NCBI GenBank assembly: GCA_963730005.1
Contig: CAVSPO010000032.1
Span: 1 to 41,366 of the forward strand
Direction of reading: 5' to 3'
DNA length: 41,366 nucleotides
DNA from: CAVSPO01 sp963730005
Lineage (GTDB): Bacteria > Actinomycetota > Actinomycetes > Propionibacteriales > Propionibacteriaceae
The first letter of the stretch is position 1. Each line of letters starts with the position of its first letter. Shown piece after piece: positions 15,137 through 22,178 of this stretch. Both the position numbers and the translations under genes were made by a program. A model generated the notes under the pieces. That model made no database searches and was not told the origin of the DNA. It saw only the letters and a list, made by a program, of their open reading frames with translations.

Positions 15137-15901
15137 CTACGCCGCCAGGGTCCCCCCGAACACCTGCCAGGCCAGCAGCGACTTGGCCACGAGACTGAGG
15201 ATGATGTAGCCGCGTTCCCCGACCAGGTAGTCGGCCCAGCGTCCCCGGGCGCGGTACTGCAGCCACTGGTTGAGGGCGAAGACGTTGAAGAACGCGAACA
15301 GCGAGACCACGATCGCGTAGACGAAACCGGGCGGTTCGGCGTCCGAGCCTGGGGCGATGGTGTAGACGAGGATCGCCAGCCAGGGCACCGCGCCGGCGAT
15401 GCAGCCGAAGATGAAGGGCAGCCAACCGCCCTTACCGGCCTGCTCGTACTTCTCCTGCAACCAGCCGAACAGGATCATCGAGACGTTCGCGCCACAGATG
15501 CCGATCAGGGCGGTGACGTCGGTGATCCCCACCAGCTGGGCGATCACGACGATCATCAGGGTGGACGAGAACGAGTACTCCACCCAGCGCGCCCGGTTGA
15601 TCTGGCGCGACAGGTCGCCGATGTAGTTCCGGAACCAGACTGTGCCGACGATCAGGTGCGCCAGGAAGCACAGGAACAGGAAGCCGGCGACCGCGAGCCC
15701 GGTGGGCAGGTCGACCAGGACCGTCGCAGGGCCTGGCGGCGTCCCGGGAGGGCCGGCCAGGTACGACGCGGTGATCGGGAGCGCGAAGTCGGTGGCCAGC
15801 ACGACAACGGCGATCGCCTGGACGAGGTGCAGTGCGGCGGCCCCCAGGTTGAGGGTGCGCAGCCTGCCCTGCTCGGAAGGCGTGATGGTTTGGGTTGTCA
15901 T
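15137..15901 (-). CDS. Heliorhodopsin
   Basis: 254 aa with seven hydrophobic segments. The retinal Schiff-base lysine is K240 in GYIILSLVAKSLLAWQVF (helix 7). The counterion is E108 in RWVEYSFSSTLMIVVIAQL (helix 3). Histidines H25 (ALHLVQ) and H82 (AHLIVG) fall where heliorhodopsins carry the two conserved histidines (H23 and H80 in 48C12). NVSMILFGWLQEKYEQ in helix 4 is also family-typical. Heliorhodopsins are light-sensing, non-pumping rhodopsins with inverted membrane topology; their output is still debated. The ATG at 15901 begins the hydrophilic tail before helix 1; the frame opens further upstream with no family features. No carotenoid cleavage dioxygenase or retinal-synthesis gene is in the window. 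It diverges from the nucleoside hydrolase gene. Confidence 0.93.
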   Translation of the reverse strand: MTTQTITPSEQGRLRTLNLGAAALHLVQAIAVVVLATDFALPITASYLAGPPGTPPGPATVLVDLPTGLAVAGFLFLCFLAHLIVGTVWFRNYIGDLSRQINRARWVEYSFSSTLMIVVIAQLVGITDVTALIGICGANVSMILFGWLQEKYEQAGKGGWLPFIFGCIAGAVPWLAILVYTIAPGSDAEPPGFVYAIVVSLFAFFNVFALNQWLQYRARGRWADYLVGERGYIILSLVAKSLLAWQVFGGTLAA

Positions 15902-15965
15902 GGCCCCAACTTGCCGAGGGCGACACCGCGTCGGTGCCGACACAGACGTCCTAGACTGCACTCCC

Positions 15966-17901
15966 ATGAGGCTGATCGACATGAACAGCAAGGCGATCCG
16001 TCCGGTCTATTACGACTGCGACACGGGTGTCGACGACGCGATGGGCCTGGCCTACCTCATGCTCTCCCCGGAGATTCAGCTTGTGGGGGTGGGCACCGTC
16101 AGCGGCAACACCGACGCCCGGCAGGCGGCCGAGAACTCGCTGCGCCTGATGGGGCTGGCGGGCCGCGCCGACATCCCAGTGGCCATCGGCGAGGAGCACT
16201 TCCTGACCTCCCGGTACGCCGGTGGTCCCGCCCACATTCACGGCGCCAACGGGATCGGCAACGTCGACCTGCCGGAGGTCGACCTGCAGCCGGTGGCGGA
16301 GTCGGCTCCCGAAATGATCGTGCGCCTCGCGAAGGAGTACGAAGGACGGCTCGAGATCATCTCGGTCGGGCCCCTGACCAACCTGGCCAGGGCGCTGCAG
16401 CTCGATCCCGAGCTGGCCCGTCGCGTCAAGCAGGTGACGTCGATGGGTGGTGCGGCTCTCGTCCCGGGCAACGTGTCGCCGGTGGGGGAGGCCAACGTTT
16501 GGGACGACCCCGAGGCCGCGGCCATGGTGGTCAAGGCCGACTGGCCGGTGACGCTGGTCGGGCTGGATGTGACCATGGAGAACATCCTCGAAGAATCGCA
16601 CCGGGCACAGCTGCTGGCCTCGGACCAGCCTCTGGCAAGGGCAATCGGTCAGATCCTGGACCTGTACTTCGACTTCTACAGGACCGTTTACGGCCGCCGG
16701 TGCAGCGCGCTGCACGATCCTCTCGCCGTAGCCATCGGCGTCGGCAACATCACCCCGGTGAACTCGCCGTGGGTGGACGTGACGATCGACGCCACCGACG
16801 GGCCGGGTCGCGGCCAGACGATCGCGGACCTGCGCGGACAGCGGCTGGGGCCGGTTGACCAGCCGGGCGCGCACACCCGAATGGTCCTCGACACCGACCG
16901 GAAGTTGCCGGATCACCTCGTCGAGCGCCTGACGTCCCGTCCGGGGACCACGATGCAGCCCGGGTCCAGCGTCGTGGCCGCGCAAGGCACGGTGGTGGTG
17001 GTCGGGTCGATCAACGCGGACCTGTCCGTGGAGGTCGCCCGCCACCCCATGCCGGGTGAGACCGTGCCGGGCCGGGACGCGTCCATGGGCCCCGGCGGCA
17101 AGGGGGCGAACCAGGCGGTGGCTGCTGCGCTGCTGGGCGGCGCCGTCACGATGGTGGGAGCGGTGGGGGAGGACTCGAACGCGGCAGGTGGCGCTGGAAC
17201 GCATCGCCACCTCGGGTCTGGACCACTCTCACGTGCGGCGTGTTCCCGGGCCCACCGGGCTGGCCATCGTGGTGGTCGCCGACGACGGTGAGAACTCCAT
17301 CATCGTCGTGCCGGGCGCCAACGGGCAGGTGGACTCGTCGTTCGTCGACGAGGCTGCCGACGTGATCCGTTCCGCGGACGTCGTGGTGGTGCAGGGCGAG
17401 ATCCCCGAGTCCGGGACGGTGCGGGCTGCTGAGTTGGCGACGGGCCGGTTCGTGCTCAACCACGCCCCCGTGACGCCACTGCCCGGCGAGGTGATCCGTC
17501 AGGCGGATCCCCTCGTGGTCAACGAGCACGAAGGCGCCCTGGTGTTGGCGATGCTTCATCCTGACCTTGCCGGATTGCCGGACATGTCCCACGCAGAGGT
17601 CGCCCAGGCCCTGGTGGCCGCGGGTGTGCCCTCGGTCGTCATGACGCTGGGGTCACACGGGTCGCTCGTCGTCGCGCCCGACTCACAGCTGACGGCCGTG
17701 CCGTCGGCCCGCGTGACCGCGGTTGATTCCACGGGGGCGGGCGACGCGTTCGTCGGGGCGCTCGTCCTGCGGCTGGCTGCGGGGGAGTCGCTGGTGGATG
17801 CGGCCCGGTTCGCCTCGCGGGTCGGTGCCTTCGCGTGCACCAGGCCGGGCGCGCAGGCCTCCTACCCGGGCGTCGACGACGAGCTGCCGCCGCTGCCCTG
17901 A
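15966..17901 (+). pseudogene. Nucleoside hydrolase-ribokinase fusion, frameshifted in the kinase part
   Basis: Residues 1 to about 325 form an inosine-uridine-preferring nucleoside hydrolase: calcium-binding DCDTGVDDAMG at the N-terminus, GPLTNLARAL, MGGAALVPGNVSPVGEANVWDDPEAA and the late HDPLAVAIGV. After a linker, with no stop, a PfkB-type ribokinase begins (VVVVGSINADLSVEVARHPMPGE, GPGGKGANQA). The frame breaks at 17187-17188 (GG where one G would keep SNAAVALERI in frame). The rest of the kinase, including catalytic DSTGAGDAFVGALVLRL, reads on in the +1 frame to 17901. The hydrolase would release ribose and the kinase make ribose-5-phosphate, so the fusion is metabolically sensible. ATG 16972 could be a separate kinase start. 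As written only the hydrolase is complete; an assembly error is quite possible. Confidence 0.85.
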
Positions 17902-17927
17902 GCGGACCTGCCACTGTGTGAGCCCTT

Positions 17928-17969
17928 CGCCGCAGCCCCGTCGTGATGATTCACGCCGGGGCTGCGGCG
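17928..17969 (+). terminator. Hairpin terminator after the ribokinase
   Basis: CGCCGCAGCCCCG (17928-17940) pairs perfectly with 17957-17969, and an inner CGTGA/TCACG stem extends it after one mismatch. It lies 27 nt past the ribokinase stop. No long T tract follows. Confidence 0.75.
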
Positions 17970-18022
17970 TCCGTCTTGATGGCTCCCCCCCTGCGACGTG
18001 AAACGAGGACCGGCCCTGACCT

Positions 18023-18115
18023 GGCGTGCAGGCGTCACCCAGGCACGCCGCTAACTTGGGTCTATTTGGTCGGGAACCGCCTATATGGCCCATCCCGACC
18101 GAATAGGCCCAAGTT
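18023..18115. repeat. Structured intergenic element: two consecutive inverted repeats
   Basis: In the 335-nt gap between ribokinase and MFS genes, GGCGTGC (18023-18029) pairs with 18043-18049. Directly after it a 23-bp inverted repeat, 18053-18075 with 18093-18115, has only two mismatches, both of which would be G-U pairs in RNA on the + strand. The 17-nt loop is partly self-complementary. It could be a palindromic repeat element, a transcript-end structure or an operator. No gene is seen in it; 18116-18236 holds only a TACGCT box just before the MFS start. Confidence 0.6.
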
Positions 18116-18236
18116 GGAATTTCGTCGACGCCTCTCGGTCGCTGGATCGCGGCGGTGCTGCGCAACTTGCGCGTCGGTGGGGACCCCGGGGACGGGTGGG
18201 AGCGGTCCAGGGCCCTCCCGGCGTACGCTCAGAAGC

Positions 18237-19566
18237 GTGGTCAACCCCGGCGAGGCGCTGAAGGCGTCGACGATCCGCGCTGCTGTGCAGCGGCGCACAA
18301 TCGCCGTGCTGTGCCTGGCCCAACTGCTCAGCGGCTTCATGAACGGCGTCGTGCTGACGGTGAGCCCGCTGTTGGCCGTGGAGATCACCGGCAGTGTCGG
18401 TTTCGCTGGCATGCCGATGACCGCCATGGCTGTCGTCGCCGCGCTCACCGCTCAACCGCTGGCTGCGCTCGCGATGAAGCACGGACGTCGCATCGCGCTC
18501 ACCGGGGGGCTCTTGCTCGCGGCCCTGGGATCTGCGGGGATGATGCTGGCGCCGCTGTGGCGCAGTTTCCCCGTCCTGCTGCTGGGCGCGGGGTTGGTCG
18601 GGGCGGGAATGGCGACCCACTGGCAGGCCCGGTTCGCTGCCACGGACCTGGCCATCAGGGCGACCCGAGCCCGGGATCTTGGTCTGGTGGTGTGGGCTAT
18701 CGCCCCGGGCGCGATTGTCGGGCCCAACCTGGTCGCCCCCGGGTCGGTCCTGGGTGCCTCGCTGGGGCTGCCGCCGTTGAGCGGGCCCTTTGTGTTTTCG
18801 CTCGCCGGCTTGGTGGCCGCTGCCGTAGTTCTGCTCGTTGGTCTCCGGCCGGATCCGCTGTTCGTGGCGCATCAACTGGAAGATTCAATGGCTGTCGTCG
18901 GGCCGGCAGCAGACACCCCGTCGACGCAATCCTCATTCGTTGTTGGGCTGACGGCCATCCGGACATCCCCTCGTGCCGTTCTGGGTGTCGCGATCGTCGT
19001 CTCAGTCCAGCTCCTGGTGGTGGCGATCGTCTCCGGCACCCCGGTCCACCTGCGGATCCTCGCCGAACTCACGCCCGGACAGGGCGGCGCGGTTGCCCTG
19101 GTCGGGATCGGGTTGACGATGTCGCTGCACCTGGCCGGAAGCTACCTGTTCTCGCCTGTCATCGGCTGGTTGGCCGACCGGGCCGGACGGCTTCCGGTGG
19201 CGTTGGGCAGCCTTCGGCTTGTTGGCGTCGGCCATGGTGATCGCCGGATTCGGAGAGGGCAGCGCGCCGGCTGTGACGGTGGGCCTGGTTCTGTTGGGCC
19301 TCGGTTGGTCCGCCGGCGTGATCGCTGGTTCGGCGCTGGTGGCGGAAAGCGTCGCCCTCGAGCAGCGCGTCCCGGTCCAGGGGGTCGCCGACTCACTGAC
19401 GGGGGTCGCGGCGGCGACTGGCGCGGCCGGCGCAGGGGCGGCGCTCTATCTGTTCGGGTTCATGACGCTGAACCTGATCGCGTTGGGCTTGACCGTGCTC
19501 ATGGCACTGTGGTGCCTGCACGCCCTCCAGGAACGCAGGAAACAAAACGCAGGAAACAAGGGGTGA
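18237..19566 (+). pseudogene. MFS transporter, frameshifted near the C-terminal third
   Basis: A 12-helix major facilitator, about 440 aa if repaired. It starts VVNPGEALKAST..., with typical loops (MKHGRRIALTGG after helix 2, GWLADRAGRLPVALG between helices 8 and 9). The frame breaks at 19213-19214: with one T fewer it reads ALGSLGLLASAMVIAGFGEGSAP and on through NLIALGLTVLMALWCLHAL to a TGA at 19564. As written, translation would leave the family sequence after about 325 residues and end at 19577. The GTG at 18237 lies 7 nt past TACGCT, so it may be leaderless. The flavoprotein gene follows 7 nt later and probably shares the transcript. The substrate cannot be told. Confidence 0.82.
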
Positions 19567-19573
19567 CCGGCAG

Positions 19574-21016
19574 ATGATGACCCAACCAACAGATTCGTCC
19601 AACGTCCACCCGATCCCCGGCTCGGGTGTCGCCCGGCCTTCGGCCAGGTCTGCTTGGGGGCCACGACGGATGGTCGTCGTGGGGGCCGTCGCCGCCGGCA
19701 CCTCGGCCGCAACGCAGGCCCGTCGCAACGATCCTTCGATCGAGATCGTCATCTACGAACGGGACCGTTTCATCTCCTATTCCGGGTGCGGGATCCCGCT
19801 CCTGCTCGGCGGGCAGGTGGAGAACCCTGAGCAATTGCATCCGCGAGACACGGCCTGGTTTGCCGACCACCACCGCATCGACGTTCGCACCCAGCACGAG
19901 GTGGTGACGGTGGATCGCGAGACGCGTTCGCTGACCGTCCGCAACCTGGTCACCGGCGAAGAGTTCGTGGACCGTTACGACGTCCTCGTCCTGGCCACCG
20001 GCGCGACGCCGGTCGTGCCGGATGTCCCCGGTGCGCGCACGCCCGGGGTGTTCACGGTGCGCAGCCTTGGCGACGGCGAGGCGATGCAGTCCTGGCTCGA
20101 GAGTCGCCGTCCGGCCACCCTGGCCGTGATCGGCTCCGGGTCCATGGGCCTGGAGATGACCGACATGCTGCACAAGCGAGGTCTTCAGGTGACACTGACC
20201 GACCGCGCCTCGCAGGTGCTGCCCAGCTTCGACGCCGACATGGCCGCCCACGTGCAGGCGACGCTGCGCCACCACGGGGTCGAGGTGCGCCTCGGCGTCG
20301 GTGTGGCGGCCATCGAGGGTGGTGACGCGGTGCAGTCGGTGGTCCTGGACAGCGGCGAATCGGTCCCCGCCGAGATGGTGATCCTCAACGTGGGGTTGCG
20401 TCCCAACGTCGAGCTCGCGAAGCAACTCGGAGCCGCACTGGGTTCCAGCGGCGCCATCACCGTCGATTCGGCGATGCGCACCAGCGTGCCGGACGTGTTC
20501 GCAGTGGGGGACGCCGTGGAGAGTCGCTCGCTGGTGACCGGCCGGCTGCTGTGGTGGCCCCACGGCTCGACGGCCAACAGGATGGGACTGATCGCAGGCG
20601 ATGCGATCACCGGGGGCAGCCGAACCCTTCGCGGCGTGTTGGGTACGGCCATCTTCCGGGTGTTCGACCTCGCCGTGGGCATCACCGGCCTGACCGAACA
20701 CCAGGCCCGCGACGCAGGCTTTGACGTGGAGGTGGCCCTCACCAACCATCTGGACCGGGCCGTCTACGCAGGTGGGCGGCGTCTCACCCTGAAGGTCGTC
20801 GCAGAACGCGGGACCGGACGCCTCCTGGGCGCCCAGGTCGTCGGGGCACAAGGGGTGGACAAGCGGATCGACGTCCTGGCCACGGCCATCACCTTCGGCG
20901 CCACCGCCGCGGACCTCTTCCAGCTCGATCTCGGCTACAACCCGCCGTTCTCAACGCCCAGGGATCCGGTCCACTACGCCGGCCTGGCCCTCGACGAGGC
21001 ACTCCTGGAGGGGTGA
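19574..21016 (+). CDS. FAD/NAD(P)-dependent disulfide reductase, CoA-disulfide reductase/NADH oxidase type
   Basis: 480 aa. An extended N-terminus leads to the FAD-binding MVVVGAVAAGTSAATQARRNDP and then the redox Cys in FISYSGCGIPLLLGGQV, the single-cysteine site of CoA-disulfide reductases and NADH oxidases. The NAD(P) site is TLAVIGSGSMGLEMTDML, the second FAD site is VPDVFAVGDAVE, and the dimerisation domain ends DLGYNPPFSTPRDPVH. The GXG motif at the N-terminus is slightly off (GAVAAG for GGVAAG). Likely roles are reduction of low-molecular-weight disulfides, polysulfide or oxygen in the cytosol. It begins 7 nt after the MFS stop. Translation could also start at ATG 19577 or further in, since the first 30 residues precede the conserved fold. 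Confidence 0.9.
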   Translation: MMTQPTDSSNVHPIPGSGVARPSARSAWGPRRMVVVGAVAAGTSAATQARRNDPSIEIVIYERDRFISYSGCGIPLLLGGQVENPEQLHPRDTAWFADHHRIDVRTQHEVVTVDRETRSLTVRNLVTGEEFVDRYDVLVLATGATPVVPDVPGARTPGVFTVRSLGDGEAMQSWLESRRPATLAVIGSGSMGLEMTDMLHKRGLQVTLTDRASQVLPSFDADMAAHVQATLRHHGVEVRLGVGVAAIEGGDAVQSVVLDSGESVPAEMVILNVGLRPNVELAKQLGAALGSSGAITVDSAMRTSVPDVFAVGDAVESRSLVTGRLLWWPHGSTANRMGLIAGDAITGGSRTLRGVLGTAIFRVFDLAVGITGLTEHQARDAGFDVEVALTNHLDRAVYAGGRRLTLKVVAERGTGRLLGAQVVGAQGVDKRIDVLATAITFGATAADLFQLDLGYNPPFSTPRDPVHYAGLALDEALLEG

Positions 21017-21055
21017 CCCGATCGTCAAGCGGTTCGGTGACCGACCGCGGCCACG

Positions 21056-21090
21056 AAAAAGTAGGGGCGGCCAGCTTTCGCTGCCGCCCC
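21056..21090 (-). terminator. Intrinsic terminator of the Lys/Asp-rich microprotein gene
   Basis: Read on the - strand, GGGGCGGCAGC, a GAAA loop and a matching arm with one bulged base are followed by TAC and five T. It lies 7 nt past the microprotein stop. This is the most classical rho-independent terminator in the window. Confidence 0.85.
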
Positions 21091-21096
21091 ATGGAG

Positions 21097-21228
21097 TCAC
21101 TTCTTCTTCGACTTCTTGTCCTTCTTGTCCTTCTTCACGTCTTTCTTGACGTCCTTCTTGTCCAGCTTCACGTCGTCCTTCTTGACGTCCTTCTTGTCCT
21201 TCTTTTCGTCCTTCTTGTCCTTCGCCAT
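21097..21228 (-). CDS. Lys/Asp-rich repetitive microprotein, 43 aa
   Basis: The ORF from ATG 21228 to TGA 21097 encodes 43 residues, nearly all Lys, Asp and Val in KKD and KKDVKKD units, starting MAKDKKDEKKDKKDVKKD and ending KSKKK. GGGGGTGAG lies about 4 nt before the ATG and an intrinsic terminator follows the stop, so it looks like a real single-gene unit. It has no hydrophobic segment and is highly charged, probably an extended or helical polypeptide that binds acidic polymers such as nucleic acid or polyphosphate; that is speculation. It diverges from the HTH gene across three iterated palindromes and is probably controlled by it. Confidence 0.65.
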   Translation of the reverse strand: MAKDKKDEKKDKKDVKKDDVKLDKKDVKKDVKKDKKDKKSKKK

Positions 21229-21242
21229 GTAACTCACCCCCC

Positions 21243-21303
21243 GTCAACAACTCGTTGCCCCGAGTCAACCAGAGATTGACGCGTAAGTCAACCAGTAGTT
21301 GAC
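21243..21303. promoter_or_regulatory. Three iterated operator palindromes GTCAAC-N5-GTTGAC
   Basis: Three 17-bp sites, at 21243-21259, 21264-21280 and 21287-21303, all begin GTCAAC and end GTTGAC or a one- or two-base variant. Starts are 21 and 23 bp apart, about two helical turns, so bound dimers would line up on one face. They fill the gap between the divergent microprotein and HTH genes. The HTH product is the natural candidate to bind them. Confidence 0.75.
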
Positions 21304-21326
21304 ACCCGAAGGGTTACACTGAGTCC

Positions 21327-21779
21327 GTGAGCAGCCCGGACCCCGAGATCATCACCCACGCACTGGACGCCTGGCGCGCCGCCGTGGGGGACCCGGAAGC
21401 TGCCCTGGCAGCAGCGCGGGCGCTGCGCGAGTCGGCCGAGAAGTTCGAACGTCAGCAGATAGCAGCCTCCCGGCGAGCAGGCCTGTCGTGGACGCGGATC
21501 GGCGTCCTCTACGGGCTGACAAAGCAGGGTGCCCAACAACGGTTCAAGAAGGAGACGTCCGGCGAGCATCGTCGGACGCGGGCGTCATCGCGCGCCGAAG
21601 TCCGCCGGCGCCAGGATGGCCACGACGTGCCCGCGGACGCACTCGCGTCCGTCGGCGAGCAACTCGACATCGACCGCGACCTTGTAGACGCGCCCGTCCC
21701 TGCTGGACGCTTCCTTGATGCGGCCGATCAGGGTGAGAGTGGTCAGCGGGGTGGGGCGCAGGTAGTCGACGTGCAGTGA
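21327..21779 (+). CDS. Small HTH DNA-binding protein, probably with an abnormal read-through tail
   Basis: The first about 80 residues form a helical domain ending in AASRRAGLSWTRIGVLYGLTKQGAQQRFKK, a recurrent actinobacterial helix-turn-helix (SWxxIGxxxGxxxQxAxQRF). From roughly residue 85 on, the sequence is Arg-rich and antisense to the thioesterase gene, overlapping it by 195 bp. The original stop codon may have been lost, so the functional protein is probably about 80-90 aa. The GTG start at 21327 lies 6 nt after TACACT (21315-21320), which fits a leaderless transcript. The promoter region overlaps the last of three palindromes, suggesting autorepression. Confidence 0.65.
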   Translation: MSSPDPEIITHALDAWRAAVGDPEAALAAARALRESAEKFERQQIAASRRAGLSWTRIGVLYGLTKQGAQQRFKKETSGEHRRTRASSRAEVRRRQDGHDVPADALASVGEQLDIDRDLVDAPVPAGRFLDAADQGESGQRGGAQVVDVQ

Positions 21780-22076
21780 GCCCGTCACGAAGCGGGGCTG
21801 CGGGAGGCTCCCCAGCGGACGCTGCTCGGCGCGGTAGGCAGCCAGGGTGGCTGTCCCGGTGCCGTGGCAGTCGATGAGTGACGCCAGCAGGCCGCCGTAC
21901 ACGAAGTCGGGCAGGGAGACGTGGTAAGCCTCGGGGGTGAAGCGCGACCTAGAGGTGCCCGCCTGGTCATCGAGCCAGCTCGTCTGCACGTGCAGCCCGT
22001 GCTCGTTGAGCCGCCCGCAGCCGTAGCAGTGGGACCACTTCTGCGGGTAGAAGTCCTGCACCGGTCTCTCGTCCAT
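21585..22076 (-). CDS. PaaI-family hotdog thioesterase
   Basis: 163 aa. The hotdog-fold motif DFVYGGLLASLIDCHGTGTATLAAY (Gly-Gly of the central helix with the Asp after it) and the beta strand TGSLHVDYLRPTPLTTLTLIGRI mark a 4HBT/PaaI-type acyl-CoA thioesterase. An N-terminal segment, FYPQKWSHCYGCGRLNEHGLHV, carries a CYGCG pair that occurs in a subset of the family. The substrate is unknown. The 3' end overlaps the tail of the HTH gene in antisense. It diverges from the DUF808 gene. Confidence 0.88.
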   Translation of the reverse strand: MDERPVQDFYPQKWSHCYGCGRLNEHGLHVQTSWLDDQAGTSRSRFTPEAYHVSLPDFVYGGLLASLIDCHGTGTATLAAYRAEQRPLGSLPQPRFVTGSLHVDYLRPTPLTTLTLIGRIKEASSRDGRVYKVAVDVELLADGRECVRGHVVAILAPADFGAR

Positions 22077-22133
22077 GGCTTGATCGTGTCATGCGGGAGA
22101 CCTGCGATGATCGGCTGGCGTTAGAGTCGTCCC

Positions 22134-22178
22134 GTGACTAGTCCTTGGCGCAGGCACCCGTCGGAGCAGTCCAGGTGA
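22134..22178 (+). CDS. Possible 14-codon leader peptide coupled to the DUF808 gene
   Basis: GTG 22134 lies exactly 6 nt after TAGAGT (22122-22127), matching the leaderless promoters in this window. The ORF (VTSPWRRHPSEQSR) ends in TGA at 22176-22178, overlapping the DUF808 GTG at 22175 as GTGA. Its 3' part contains GGAG, 8 nt before that GTG. Translation of the leader could feed ribosomes to the main gene. Support is positional only. Confidence 0.35.
   Translation: MTSPWRRHPSEQSR

Noticed and set aside
15642..15965. N-terminal extension of the nucleoside hydrolase frame upstream of 15966
   Set aside because: It lies antisense over the heliorhodopsin gene and has no family similarity; ATG 15966 is directly before the conserved hydrolase start.
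17180..17195. Programmed +1 frameshifting in the ribokinase part
   Set aside because: No slippery stop-codon context or stimulatory structure is evident, and the same one-base pattern occurs in four other unrelated places, which fits sequence error or mutation better.
18053..18115. 23-bp inverted repeat considered as a tRNA gene or riboswitch
   Set aside because: There is no cloverleaf, TPsiC arm or known riboswitch core; it is a single long stem.
19499..20851. - strand open frame of about 450 codons opposite the disulfide reductase
   Set aside because: It is antisense to a gene with complete FAD and NAD motifs; the translation is His/Gly-rich with no recognisable fold.
20951..21268. Glu/Gly/Arg-rich - strand frame overlapping the microprotein
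   Set aside because: It is a shifted reading of the same KKD codon repeat. The frame starting at 21228 has the ribosome-binding site, the ATG and a stop just before the terminator.
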